NCBI RefSeq assembly: GCF_002251245.1
Contig: NZ_NPJG01000068.1
Coordinates: 1-64,000 of the forward strand
Length of the DNA stretch: 64,000 nucleotides
DNA from: Prevotella sp. P5-92
GTDB taxonomy: Bacteria; Bacteroidota; Bacteroidia; Bacteroidales; Bacteroidaceae
Direction: 5' to 3'
The position numbers and the translations under genes are program-made. The notes beneath the pieces are model-generated. The model made no database searches and was not told the origin of the DNA. It saw nothing but the letters and a program-made list of their open reading frames with translations. Positions 47,919 to 56,644 of the stretch are shown one piece after another. Positions within the stretch are counted from its first letter, which is position 1. Each line of letters starts with the position of its first letter.

Positions 47919-49142
47919 TTATGCGTAGGAATGCAGACTGCTGAGAAGCATGTTAACTCCAAAACAAGTCATGAGGAGCACAAGGAAGGACAAGGCTATG
48001 AAGAGATGATAGTGGCGGGCACTGCGAAGCCAGGGAATGCTGCGATCATGGAGAGCCACGGCATAGACCATCATAGACACCAATGCCCACGACTCCTTGG
48101 GGTCCCAACTCCAATACTCGCCCCACGAGAGATTTGCCCATATCGCTCCCACAAAGATGCCAATGGCAAGACATGCCACTGAGGGATAGAGCATAAGACG
48201 CGAGAGAAGGAGATAACGGCCTGTTATGATGCCGGGAATGGAGACTATAAAGGCAAGGAGCAACAACAGATAAGCCACCGACACTATCGCCACATGCAAA
48301 CTGAGGAATGGCGAGTTGAGAATCGGTTGCATGTCGGCAATCCAGGGATTCGTCTCTGTCATTTGGGTGATGAAGAACCATGCCCCGAAAAGAATAATCA
48401 AAGAACTGAGCGATATGGCAATCATAAGTATCGCACGCTCAAACGAAGTGAAACCGCCCTCCCTGCGCTTGCGCCTAAGGAGATGGCGGCAACCACGGAA
48501 TGCCTCCCACGAGATGCTTATAAACAGGAGGAAATAGCCAATATATGTGACGGTGATGCCCCAGGGATCGTGATTGACGATGAGCGTGGCTCCCATTCCG
48601 TCGTCATCGTATGACCACTGATAAAAGCGCCAGTTGCGACATACCACTATCTTGTTCATCGCCACTTCTTCCTGCAAGATGACATCATGCGAGGATATAT
48701 CGGCTATGGTGATGGTGGATTTGTAGTCGGCAACATTACCGGTTTCGGAATATAGTTCCACCGAGAAATCATCAAGTCGCACGGCAAAAGGCAATGACTG
48801 CCCTGTGCCCTCTGCACTGGAGGCTGAAGGCATAAAGCGACAGACAAAGCTGCTCTTGCGCAGATGGATAGTGCCCTGCACGCCGAAGAGATGAGTGAGA
48901 AATGCGCCGAGAAGAATAACTACGAACGAGGCATGGAGAAGGAAAAAGGAGAATCGGCGCACACGACTGCGCAATATATGGTATATGCCCAACAGGGCGA
49001 GAAAGAACCATAGAACAATCATCCATGTAGCACCGTAACATTCTTCCCGCGCATAATCTGTTCCTGAATATTCGCCGACAATCGTGGCAACTCCTAAGAG
49101 CACCACGATTGCGGCATAAAGTATGGCTAAAGGGATTTTCAT
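47919..49142 (-). CDS. Cytochrome c assembly protein (CcsA/ResC-like, fused to a ResB-like part)
   Basis: The 407-residue polytopic membrane protein starts with three transmembrane helices and a periplasmic beta-rich segment (GVQGTIHLRKSSFVCRFMPS...LPFAVRLDDFSVELYSETGN), as in ResB/CcsB. More helices follow, with the haem-handling WWD motif WANLSWGEYWSWDPKESWAL near residue 345 and conserved His residues in outer helices (LSLHVAIVSVAYLL, ARHYHLFIALSFL). The family exports haem and attaches it to CxxCH apocytochromes. The protein is short for a full CcsBA fusion but is the compact form common in this phylum. It is the last gene of the operon whose previous gene encodes a two-CxxCH protein, probably its client. 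Confidence 0.9.
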   Translation of the reverse strand: MKIPLAILYAAIVVLLGVATIVGEYSGTDYAREECYGATWMIVLWFFLALLGIYHILRSRVRRFSFFLLHASFVVILLGAFLTHLFGVQGTIHLRKSSFVCRFMPSASSAEGTGQSLPFAVRLDDFSVELYSETGNVADYKSTITIADISSHDVILQEEVAMNKIVVCRNWRFYQWSYDDDGMGATLIVNHDPWGITVTYIGYFLLFISISWEAFRGCRHLLRRKRREGGFTSFERAILMIAISLSSLIILFGAWFFITQMTETNPWIADMQPILNSPFLSLHVAIVSVAYLLLLLAFIVSIPGIITGRYLLLSRLMLYPSVACLAIGIFVGAIWANLSWGEYWSWDPKESWALVSMMVYAVALHDRSIPWLRSARHYHLFIALSFLVLLMTCFGVNMLLSSLHSYA

Positions 49143-49162
49143 GTTATATATTTAGTTGACAA

Positions 49163-50830
49163 TTATATTGCCCGTAGGAATTTGACAACGGCATCACGGT
49201 CGGACTTGCTGAGGTGATAGAACTTCAAGGTTGACTCGTAGGCCTGACTGTCCTTGCTGTATCCATGCCACATGATGGCCTCTATCTCGTTGCGCGCACG
49301 GCAGTCGTGCAGTCGGTCTTCCGCTCCGGTGTTCACAAGCGAGAGTCCTCGTCCCCACAATGGAGTGGTGCGGCACCACGATGCATGTATGTCATTCTTC
49401 ATGGAAAGCTTATGCTGTATCATGTCGGAATATGGATATATAGTCTGCTTGGGATATTTGGGCAATGGGCGACTTCCGATAATGGCGGGAGCCCAATAAT
49501 TGTCTTCGCCTGTAGTCCAAGAGGGGCGATGGCAGGTGGCGCATCCAATCTCCTTGAACACCTTCTTGCCCTGTTGTACCACTGGGTCTTGGAGGTTGCG
49601 GGCACGGGGAATAGACAGTCCGCGATGCCATACAAGGAAGGCATAGTAGTTGTAGTCGCTCATCTCAGCCTCAAAGCGATACCACGGATTGTCAAACTGG
49701 TTGGTGGCGGGACTGAGCAGGTTGCGCACTGCATCGGCAATACCATCGTCTGTTCCATCTGCAAAATAAGGCGACAGCTGGTCGTTCTTTATCGCCTCAA
49801 TCACCGAAGGAGTCTCGGCCATCTTGTCGGCCCATGCCGTGGTGGTATAGAGTTTCGGTCGGTCGCTGCGTGTAACGTTGGTGATGTTCCAGATGGCATT
49901 AGCTCCGGCACCATCCTGGAGTGAGGCACGGGTGAGGGCATAAGTAAACCTCTTCACCGCCTTTTGTCCGTCGGCGAGGGTGTACCATGCCGTAGAGGCG
50001 AAGTCATTGGCATCCTTGTCCCACATCGAGGGATTGAGTTCCACATATTTAGCCTCCTGGCGATACTGCTCCCTCAGGTCGTCCTCGGTGATGGCATCAA
50101 GAAGACCTGTACCCATAATACCAATTGTTGATTCCAGTCGCACGGCAATGTTCTCCGGTTGGGGTTTTGTGTTGAATGCCGTGGTGGGGATATACACCTC
50201 GGGATAGATGAGCGAATATTTCTCCCCGTCCTCAAACTCCATAGGCAATCCGCTCTCCATTGCTGTCACCTCATGCCACGAGATTCTTATCTGGTCTTCG
50301 TCAAGTGGAGGCAGGAAAGGATAGGATGCCTGTGTCTGCGGCATACCCGTCACCTCGGAGATATACGGCCCATCGTTACTGTTCTGACCATCAACAGGAT
50401 GATAGATGGCAAGCAGATAACCATTGCCAAACTGCGACTTATAGCTCGTCTGTCGCTTGCCGTGTCCATAACCTGGATGGCAGTCGATACACGAGCGACG
50501 GAGCGATGCCGGACCGAGTCCGTTGAACGGAGCTGTAGCAGAGTTGAAGTTGCGCTCAAAGAATGTTTCTCCGAGATTGAACTCCGCGTCAAGTCCCTGT
50601 TGGGTGACGGCGGGAGCCTCATCCTCATAACATCCGGCGGTCACATTATCAGTAGTGCCGAGCAAGCCACCGGGATACCATTCATCAGCAGAGAAATTAC
50701 CTACTGCCTTACCAATATAGTCGGCCTCGAAGGCGGAAGCCTGTCCGCCCTCTTCTCCTGCCACATCGTTGCTGTCGCTACACGATGCTACAGTTAGACC
50801 TACCATCATAATAACAAATATTCTTTTCAT
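49163..50830 (-). CDS. Di-haem cytochrome c oxidoreductase (putative peroxidase / thiol oxidoreductase family)
   Basis: About 555 residues with a lipoprotein signal (MKRIFVIMMVGLTVASC-SDS). ATG 50836 two codons earlier is an alternative, with no gap to the imelysin gene. Two c-type haem sites are present: CIDCH (about residues 114-118) and CATCH in EIGCATCHRPSW (about residue 420). The blocks WHEVTAMESGLPMEFEDGEK and STIGIMGTGLLDAITEDDL fit the DHOR family (PF06537). These proteins are regularly found with imelysin and a porin in putative iron-acquisition operons, possibly as an Fe(III)/Fe(II) redox partner. It acts in the periplasm and needs cytochrome c maturation, supplied by the next gene. 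Confidence 0.9.
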   Translation of the reverse strand: MKRIFVIMMVGLTVASCSDSNDVAGEEGGQASAFEADYIGKAVGNFSADEWYPGGLLGTTDNVTAGCYEDEAPAVTQQGLDAEFNLGETFFERNFNSATAPFNGLGPASLRRSCIDCHPGYGHGKRQTSYKSQFGNGYLLAIYHPVDGQNSNDGPYISEVTGMPQTQASYPFLPPLDEDQIRISWHEVTAMESGLPMEFEDGEKYSLIYPEVYIPTTAFNTKPQPENIAVRLESTIGIMGTGLLDAITEDDLREQYRQEAKYVELNPSMWDKDANDFASTAWYTLADGQKAVKRFTYALTRASLQDGAGANAIWNITNVTRSDRPKLYTTTAWADKMAETPSVIEAIKNDQLSPYFADGTDDGIADAVRNLLSPATNQFDNPWYRFEAEMSDYNYYAFLVWHRGLSIPRARNLQDPVVQQGKKVFKEIGCATCHRPSWTTGEDNYWAPAIIGSRPLPKYPKQTIYPYSDMIQHKLSMKNDIHASWCRTTPLWGRGLSLVNTGAEDRLHDCRARNEIEAIMWHGYSKDSQAYESTLKFYHLSKSDRDAVVKFLRAI

Positions 50831-50836
50831 AATCAT

Positions 50837-52105
50837 TTACTTTTGAGTTGCAAACCATCCGGCAGCCTTGACGAGTTCATCATCAAGAATCTGCACCTTC
50901 TTCTGAGCCTCACCTACAAGGGTATTGTTGACATTCTGCACAAAGCTGCCAAGTGTGGATTGGCATGTCTCAAGTGCGGCAATAGCTTCTGCCACGGCTG
51001 TCTCAAGCGAGGCGAGAGACGGATAGGAATTGTCTTTCATATATTGGATGATACTCTTCGAGGTATCTCTTCCGTCAGCCTTTCTGCCGCCGTAAAGGGA
51101 ATTCTCGATACTGAGAATATTGTCGTGGAAATCGATAAATGACTTGTGACTGTAGGGCGACTCGATATAGTTGACATCCTCGCCTGAATAGGGATTGCCG
51201 ATCTTGGTGTTTGCAACCTCATTGGCGATATTCTCGCATCCAGCCTGCAAGATAGTCACCATCACTTCCTGCCAAGAGGCGTAAGTGCTACCGGCTTTTC
51301 CTGCGGCAAGCATATTCTCGCCATACGACTTCGATCCTCCATTCACGGTGAAGGGAAGTTCTACTTCCTCCACTCTGTTAATATGACTCTGAGGGGCATC
51401 TGCATTCCATGCCACCTCCATCTGGAAGCAACGGTCGCGCAGGTCGCCGGCTACTGCAGTGGCATAGATGAGTTCCTGTAGTCCGGTGACGTGAGCGCCA
51501 ATCTTGGTGAACGCCTCATTGGTCTCCTCGGCTCTCAGGTCGGCAATCTTGCGGTTGGCTCCATCACGGAAGATGATAAACTCAATGCCATGGAATCCAA
51601 GAAGTTCCTGTCCGAGTTTACCTCCGGCATAAGCAATACCGTCCTCCCCTTCGAGCTTAGCCACTTGGTCGGCATTCTTCAGGGCAGTGGCAAGTCCGTC
51701 GGCATCAAGAGGCCAAGTGTCGATATGCGGGTCGATACCGAAGTCGGTAGCTGCACCATAAAGGAACGCCTCACTCTTCTCCCATTCTTCGCGTGCCTCA
51801 AGGAAGATCTGGCAGATATTGTCGATGTCACTCTGACTGACACTTTGTGGATCGGTTTTAAACTTTTCAGTGACAGCTGCAAGATTCTCATACAGTTGAT
51901 TGGTGGCATCGGCGATTGCCCCATATGTCTGGTATATGGTATTCGTGACATACTGATTGGTAATGGCCTCCATCTTCTGTTCGTTCACACTAAGGGCATT
52001 GTCCCCACTCTGATTCTCGTTGTTGTCATCACTACATGATGCTCCCAGGGAAATAATAGCAGCCATAGCCATCATCATTCCCGTCTTTTTCAAAACATTA
52101 TTCAT
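50837..52105 (-). CDS. Imelysin-family (peptidase M75) lipoprotein, iron uptake-associated
   Basis: About 422 residues from ATG 52105 (MNNVLKKTGMMMAMAAIISL); the longer in-frame start at 52141 precedes an unusual leader. A lipoprotein signal ends LGASC-SDDN. The mostly helical mature part has GFHGIEFIIF (about residues 180-189), the GxHxxE motif characteristic of imelysins, and the tandem helical-bundle pattern (VSQSDIDNICQIFLEAREEW; LRDRCFQMEVAWNADAP). Imelysins bind metals or are needed for haem/iron uptake; protease activity is doubtful. It ends directly at the start of the di-haem protein gene. Confidence 0.92.
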   Translation of the reverse strand: MNNVLKKTGMMMAMAAIISLGASCSDDNNENQSGDNALSVNEQKMEAITNQYVTNTIYQTYGAIADATNQLYENLAAVTEKFKTDPQSVSQSDIDNICQIFLEAREEWEKSEAFLYGAATDFGIDPHIDTWPLDADGLATALKNADQVAKLEGEDGIAYAGGKLGQELLGFHGIEFIIFRDGANRKIADLRAEETNEAFTKIGAHVTGLQELIYATAVAGDLRDRCFQMEVAWNADAPQSHINRVEEVELPFTVNGGSKSYGENMLAAGKAGSTYASWQEVMVTILQAGCENIANEVANTKIGNPYSGEDVNYIESPYSHKSFIDFHDNILSIENSLYGGRKADGRDTSKSIIQYMKDNSYPSLASLETAVAEAIAALETCQSTLGSFVQNVNNTLVGEAQKKVQILDDELVKAAGWFATQK

Positions 52106-52159
52106 CCTTATAATTATTTTTAATTTGACTTCATTATTCATTTACTCAACTTTCCCAGG

Positions 52160-52300
52160 AAAGGGAAGTTAAAGAAGAAGTTTCCTTGAGCGAAGCGAAA
52201 AAAGGAAGTTAAAGACGTATGTCAAAGCCCAGAAAACTCCCGAAAGGAAGCGAAAAGACTATTGTCTTTAACTTCTTTAACTTCCTTAACTTCTTAGAGT
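52160..52300. repeat. Inverted-repeat element between porin and imelysin genes
   Basis: GGGAAGTTAAAGAAG (about 52173-52187) and GGAAGTTAAAGAC (52203-52215) are complementary to CTTTAACTTCTTTAACTTCC (about 52267-52286) further on. GAAAACTCCCGAAAGG lies in the loop. The same AAGTTAArGACGTATGTC core (r = A or G) appears at the fucP breakpoint (18945-18982). It is therefore a dispersed repeat, here inside an operon, and could modulate downstream expression by forming a hairpin. Confidence 0.6.
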
Positions 52301-52325
52301 TGAGCACATGCGAAACTTAATTCAT

Positions 52326-53663
52326 TTATAAAAAGAATCCCTGATAAGCCACTCCTATCGAGACCGACGGTTCGTCGTTATACTGGCTATTGAGAAAACG
52401 CTTGGAGTATTCAGCCTTTACCGCCACCTGCGGAACAGGCATCCAGTTGACACCTACAGCCATACGGTTTTTCTTAGTGTATTCATATTGCTGTTGTTCG
52501 GCAGAAGGGATATAGGAATTATAATATTCGTAGCGTCCGAAGACATAGAATTTCTGATTATCCTTCTTCATCCTGTCAATCTGCGAGAAAACATTGTAGC
52601 CAGCCTCAACTCCATAAGCCAGGGCATTCTTGCCTACGGGAGTCTTCTTGTACGGGGCATTGTTGGCAGTGAGATTGCGCTTAATGCTACTTATCGTGGC
52701 GGCATCGCCCACATATCCATAATCGAGATTGCCACGCACAATCCAGTTGTTGCGATTGAGGGTGAAATCTAATGCACCTATTGCCACCACACCTTTTATG
52801 TTATTATATTGCTTTTCTCCCTCATATTCTCCTGCCGAATTATATTTGTCGCCCTCAAGGTCGTGGGGGAAGGAGTTGTGCATCGCCTTGCCGTAATAGC
52901 CACTCACTCCGATGCGCACTCCGGGAATGGTGTAGTTATCCACACGGGCGGCAAAGCCATATTTGTTGGCCACCTTAAACTCCGCCGACGAACCGGCACC
53001 ATTCTGCACCCAGTTCTCGCGATTGAACTGAAAGGCATCAAGTCCGGCTATCATCTGCAACTCATAGCGGAAATCGCCCGAACGTCCCCAAAGACTAAAT
53101 CCTGTGTCATGCCATGTGGAAGGAAGGATAGTGCCCTCACCCTCGGGGCGGTAAACGGTAAAGAAGTTGAGTGGTTCGTGGTGGGCATTGAGCAGACCGA
53201 CGGGTATAATGATATGTCCCACCCTCACGTTAAACTCCTTGCAGAAAGTCTTCTGAATCCAGAACTGTTCGAGTTCCACCTCGCCACCTTTCTCAATCTC
53301 CTGTTCCCACTCGCCACCCTCGGAGAATTCCTTCTCCTGGGCGCATCCCGTACCGGTATGCTCAAACTCTATCTCCGATGACATAAGCCATCCCTTACCG
53401 AAGTCATAACTCAGATAAATCACAGCATGAGGTATGTCAAACCGTCCGTGACTCGGGTCGTTGGCATACTTCTTCGGGTCGCTATAGCGATATACATTGT
53501 CGCTATAAAAATTGCGTGTAAGAGCCACCTCACCATAGCCTCCCACACTAAGTCGGCTACTCTTGCCTCGCTGTGCGACACTATCTGATGACGCTGTCTG
53601 CGCCAGGGAGGCCGCTGTGGCACAAGTCAGAATAATAAAACCTAAAAATGTTCTTTTCATCAT
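52326..53663 (-). CDS. Outer-membrane porin of the phosphate-selective-porin-like family
   Basis: The 445-residue protein (signal ending AASLAQ-T) starts GGYGEVALTRNFYSD, then repeats amphipathic beta-strands (IYLSYDFGKGWLMSSEIEFE, FNVRVGHIIIPVGLLNAHHE) and ends in an aromatic C-terminal strand (VSIGVAYQGFFL, terminal Phe-Leu). VGHIIIPVGLLN and WHDTGFSLWG are characteristic of this porin family in Bacteroidota iron/anion loci. It is the first gene of the operon porin, imelysin, di-haem protein, cytochrome assembly. It probably forms the outer-membrane channel for the metal or chelate used by this system. The substrate is inferred. Confidence 0.85.
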   Translation of the reverse strand: MMKRTFLGFIILTCATAASLAQTASSDSVAQRGKSSRLSVGGYGEVALTRNFYSDNVYRYSDPKKYANDPSHGRFDIPHAVIYLSYDFGKGWLMSSEIEFEHTGTGCAQEKEFSEGGEWEQEIEKGGEVELEQFWIQKTFCKEFNVRVGHIIIPVGLLNAHHEPLNFFTVYRPEGEGTILPSTWHDTGFSLWGRSGDFRYELQMIAGLDAFQFNRENWVQNGAGSSAEFKVANKYGFAARVDNYTIPGVRIGVSGYYGKAMHNSFPHDLEGDKYNSAGEYEGEKQYNNIKGVVAIGALDFTLNRNNWIVRGNLDYGYVGDAATISSIKRNLTANNAPYKKTPVGKNALAYGVEAGYNVFSQIDRMKKDNQKFYVFGRYEYYNSYIPSAEQQQYEYTKKNRMAVGVNWMPVPQVAVKAEYSKRFLNSQYNDEPSVSIGVAYQGFFL

Positions 53664-53704
53664 TTAATTCAATCGTAATTATCTATTATTGCTAAAATTC
53701 GGTG

Positions 53705-53753
53705 CAAAGGTAGATATATTTCACTAATTTAGCAATACCTAAATTTAGTGAAA
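53705..53753 (-). promoter_or_regulatory. Promoter with palindromic operator for the metal-uptake operon
   Basis: On the minus strand TACCTTTG (53712-53705) is a -7 box, and ATTG at 53736-53733 sits at the -33 position. The palindrome TTTCACTAATTTAG (53719-53732) / CTAAATTTAGTGAAA (53739-53753) straddles and overlaps that -33 region. Nested inside, TTTAG-6 bp-CTAAA resembles DtxR/Fur-class metalloregulator sites. A repressor bound here would block RNA polymerase, as expected for an iron-repressed operon. The remaining gap to 54018 is AT-rich with no recognised feature. Confidence 0.6.
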
Positions 53754-54018
53754 TTTGGAGACTAATTACTAATAAATGGGGATAATACGTATGAAAAGAA
53801 CAAAAGAATATACCCAAAATATGTCATAAAAAAGGGTATGGAAGCATGGGTAAGTTATGAAAAAGATACCGATTCTATCTTCCTTATATACATAGTCTTG
53901 CACGTTTTAATACCGAGTTTTTATATAAAGTCACACATTTTTATCCAAACAACAAGAGTTATCGTATGTTTTCTTATCAATTTTCGTTAAAACATATGGA
54001 CAGGTTTACAAAAACACT

Positions 54019-55272
54019 TCATTTTTGTCCAATTAAGTATCCGCCAATCTCATCGATGAATTTTCTGTCAATGCCATTGGCTGCGGCAAAGTCAGGGAAA
54101 TGACTCACGGCGTATTCTACATCATCAATGATAGAAGATGCATTTCTGATGCAGGAGTCGTCACCAAACCTGAGAATATCGTCACGGGTGATTTTCCTGT
54201 CTTTGCCGCATAACGTCAATTCATGGCGATGATACAGAGGCGAACCATGCAAATCTATCGTAAAGTTCAAGTCGTATGCAGGAGCAAAATGCCAATGTCC
54301 ATCTCTTCCCATCAAGAATGAGAAGTTCTTGTTATGATCGTCAACGTTTGCCGCAAAAACATTAAATGCGGCTATGCGGAAGATTCCCGTCAGCTCGTTG
54401 TCCGGTATTCTCAACAGACGGGCAGTCTTCATCAAGTCCTCATAACAATCTGCGTCAGGAGATAAGGCAGCAAGTGTCTGGATATGCAATTTGTCATTTC
54501 CAACCCTGTCAAAACGCTCAGTGATAAAATGGCTATGCCCATCTATAGTAATCAGCCTTGATGGCATCATCTTTATTCCACACGCCAAAGCCATATCATA
54601 ATAAGTCTTTTCCATTAGAGTATATGGAAAATGCCCGACTCTGTCAAATTTTAAAATAAAATACTTAAAATTGCCCTCAAGGTGGACTTGCCCGGATTTC
54701 ACTGTGCCGTCATCCTCGTTGATGGCAATAATTGCCTTGGGCTGCATACCTCCGGCTGATGTACCAACGAGATACAGACTCTGCATACTTGCACTATTCA
54801 GATTATCCACCGCCACTGACCTTTCGTTGAGAATATCATCTGCTATCTTATAAAGACAGGACAATTCCAAATCTACCGGAGCACCCCATTGGTCGAAACA
54901 TGGTTCAAACTCCAGCGCCCCCATAGCACGCTTACCCATAAACGCCAATGCATCAACTGGAGTGAATTTCACGTCGGGCATATTTTCATGCTGCCATCTT
55001 GAAATAAGACTTTCACCCCAGCGGTCAGGTAGCGAGTCTGCAAGAAATTCCGGCAACCCTTTATATATCTTCTGTTGTATGTTGCCCTTGTATATTCCAC
55101 CTTGACGAAGATACGGTTTGCTGATAGATGCAGTCAATGGGGCAATGTCATATCCAGTTGACAGGAACGACGGCGAGAAGCTAAAAAACGCTCTTCTCTC
55201 CTTGTCGTCCCATACCAATCTTCCAACATCATACCCCCATAGTGTGATTTTCAAAACGTTATTCATACTCAT
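54019..55272 (-). CDS. hipA: HipA-family kinase toxin
   Basis: The 417-residue protein begins with the HipA N-terminal domain (LWGYDVGRLVWDDKERRAFF, YLRQGGIYKGNIQQKIYKGL, PDRWGESLI). The HipA-C kinase domain follows: LVGTSAGGMQPKAII (glycine-rich P-loop), ERFDRVG, NVFAANVDDHNKNFSFL (catalytic Asp/Asn) and HFAPAYDLNF (metal-binding Asp). HipA kinases phosphorylate glutamyl-tRNA synthetase or other targets and induce dormancy when not neutralised. The upstream small HTH gene, 8 bp away, is the antitoxin. A second in-frame start, MNNVLKITLW at 55266, is possible. Confidence 0.93.
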   Translation of the reverse strand: MSMNNVLKITLWGYDVGRLVWDDKERRAFFSFSPSFLSTGYDIAPLTASISKPYLRQGGIYKGNIQQKIYKGLPEFLADSLPDRWGESLISRWQHENMPDVKFTPVDALAFMGKRAMGALEFEPCFDQWGAPVDLELSCLYKIADDILNERSVAVDNLNSASMQSLYLVGTSAGGMQPKAIIAINEDDGTVKSGQVHLEGNFKYFILKFDRVGHFPYTLMEKTYYDMALACGIKMMPSRLITIDGHSHFITERFDRVGNDKLHIQTLAALSPDADCYEDLMKTARLLRIPDNELTGIFRIAAFNVFAANVDDHNKNFSFLMGRDGHWHFAPAYDLNFTIDLHGSPLYHRHELTLCGKDRKITRDDILRFGDDSCIRNASSIIDDVEYAVSHFPDFAAANGIDRKFIDEIGGYLIGQK

Positions 55273-55280
55273 CCCTTTCC

Positions 55281-55598
55281 TTAATGTTTGACTCTCTGCC
55301 TTTGCTTCCCCTTTAGTTTCTTTTGTATGTCCTCCATTTCAAATGGCGACAGGGGTAACTCGGGGAGCACTCCCTCGATTTGTTCTAAAATGCCAATAGC
55401 CCTCATAATCCTCAACAAGGATTCTAGGGTTACATTACGCAACTTTCCATTCTCGAAGTTTTTTACTGTGGCAATGCCTACACCCGCATTGTCAGCCAAT
55501 TCCTGTTGTGTGAGATTGGCGGCAATGCGATAACGCTTGCAGTTACTCCCCATTCGTGAGATAATCTGCGCATTGGTATCTCCATAAATCAAATTCAT
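55281..55598 (-). CDS. hipB: HipB-like HTH antitoxin/repressor
   Basis: Up to 105 residues with a Cro/C1 helix-turn-helix (CKRYRIAANLTQQELADNAG, VGIATVKNFENGKLRNVTLE, about 20-65) and a C-terminal tail (PLSPFEMEDIQKKLKGKQRQ). It pairs with hipA 8 bp downstream and would autoregulate the operon. The promoter at 55603-55634 places transcription start at about 55597, at the first ATG (55598). Either the mRNA is leaderless or translation begins at the internal ATG 55553 (MGSNCKRYRIAANL), which still preserves the whole HTH. Confidence 0.85.
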   Translation of the reverse strand: MNLIYGDTNAQIISRMGSNCKRYRIAANLTQQELADNAGVGIATVKNFENGKLRNVTLESLLRIMRAIGILEQIEGVLPELPLSPFEMEDIQKKLKGKQRQRVKH

Positions 55599-55602
55599 GG
55601 TG

Positions 55603-55634
55603 CAAAAGTATGAAATATAATCCGTAATACCAAA
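55603..55634 (-). promoter_or_regulatory. Promoter of the hipBA operon
   Basis: TTTG (55634-55631), 20 bp, TACTTTTG (55610-55603) on the minus strand matches the Bacteroidota consensus. Upstream ACAAATTATACGTTTTGT (about 55654-55671) is an imperfect palindrome that could be a HipB site. Confidence 0.75.
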
Positions 55635-55706
55635 TGTTTTGCGTTAAAATATCACAAATTATACGTTTTGTAATTAATTCAAATAATGTGCCACTTATAT
55701 ACGACA

Positions 55707-55739
55707 AAAGCCTGCCGTAATAATAATACGACAGGCTTT
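55707..55739 (-). terminator. Intrinsic terminator after the fructokinase gene
   Basis: Minus-strand stem AAAGCCTG (55739-55732) pairs with CAGGCTTT (55714-55707), extended inward by CGT/ACG after one mismatch and followed by TTG. It lies 23 bp after the fructokinase stop. Confidence 0.75.
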
Positions 55740-55761
55740 ATCAATAAAACAATTACAATTG

Positions 55762-56637
55762 TTATTTCTTCAATTCCTCGGGAATCACTGGCATAGCACC
55801 ATTCTGAGTGCAGACATAAGCACTTACATTAACACCGATGCGGTGAGCCTCAGCAATGGGTTGACCTGCAAGGACGGAGGCAACAAATGAACCGGTGAAC
55901 GAGTCGCCGGCTCCTACTGTATCGGCAACTTCCACCTTCGGGGTCTCAAGATAACTCATGGCTCCCTTGGAGAAGACATAACTGCCGTTGACACCGCAGG
56001 TGAGCACGAGCATGTCGAGATTGTACTTGCCGAGGATGAGCCAGCACTTGTTCTCGAAATCCATCCCTGGATAGCCAAACATCCGACCGATGATGACCAG
56101 TTCCTCGTCGTTTATCTTCATCACATTGGCACGTTTCAGCGACTCCTGGATAATCTCTTTGGAGTAGAAGTTCTGACGGAGGTTGATGTCGAAGATACGC
56201 ATGCAGTCCTTAGGGGTGGCATCGAGGAAACGATAGATGGTGTCGCGCGAAACCTTGTTGCGCTGTGCCAATGAACCGAAGCACACGGCACGGCACTGCT
56301 TTGCCAACGCCTCTATCTCAGGAGTGAACGGAATGTTGTCCCATGCCGAACCTTCCTTGATGTCGTAGGTGGCAACACCGTCTTCGTCAAGTGTCACCTG
56401 CACTTGGCCGGTGGGGAAATCCACGCGTGGCATCTCGAGTTTCAGGCCATTGGATTTCAAAGCCTCTATTGTCTCGTCGCCCAATGGGTCGTTGCCCACG
56501 GCACTTACCGCATAAGAGTCAAAACCAAACTGCGACGCATGATAAGCGAAGTTGGCTGGTGCACCGCCAATCTTTCTTCCTTCGGGGAGGCAGTCCCATA
56601 GTGCCTCGCCTAATCCTACTATTATTCTGTTGTCCAT
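55762..56637 (-). CDS. PfkB-family fructokinase
   Basis: The 291-residue cytoplasmic kinase has IGGAPANFAYHASQFG near the N-terminus (PfkB signature 1), FDINLRQNFYS in the middle and VADTVGAGDSFTGSFVASVL (about 238-257) with the catalytic Asp and anion hole (GAGD). Members phosphorylate fructose or related sugars with ATP. Placement 7 bp after the MFS transporter and downstream of two GH32 genes makes fructose the expected substrate, giving fructose-6-phosphate for glycolysis. Ribokinase-type substrates are less likely in this context. The terminator right after it marks the operon end. Confidence 0.93.
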   Translation of the reverse strand: MDNRIIVGLGEALWDCLPEGRKIGGAPANFAYHASQFGFDSYAVSAVGNDPLGDETIEALKSNGLKLEMPRVDFPTGQVQVTLDEDGVATYDIKEGSAWDNIPFTPEIEALAKQCRAVCFGSLAQRNKVSRDTIYRFLDATPKDCMRIFDINLRQNFYSKEIIQESLKRANVMKINDEELVIIGRMFGYPGMDFENKCWLILGKYNLDMLVLTCGVNGSYVFSKGAMSYLETPKVEVADTVGAGDSFTGSFVASVLAGQPIAEAHRIGVNVSAYVCTQNGAMPVIPEELKK

Positions 56638-56644
56638 ATATACG

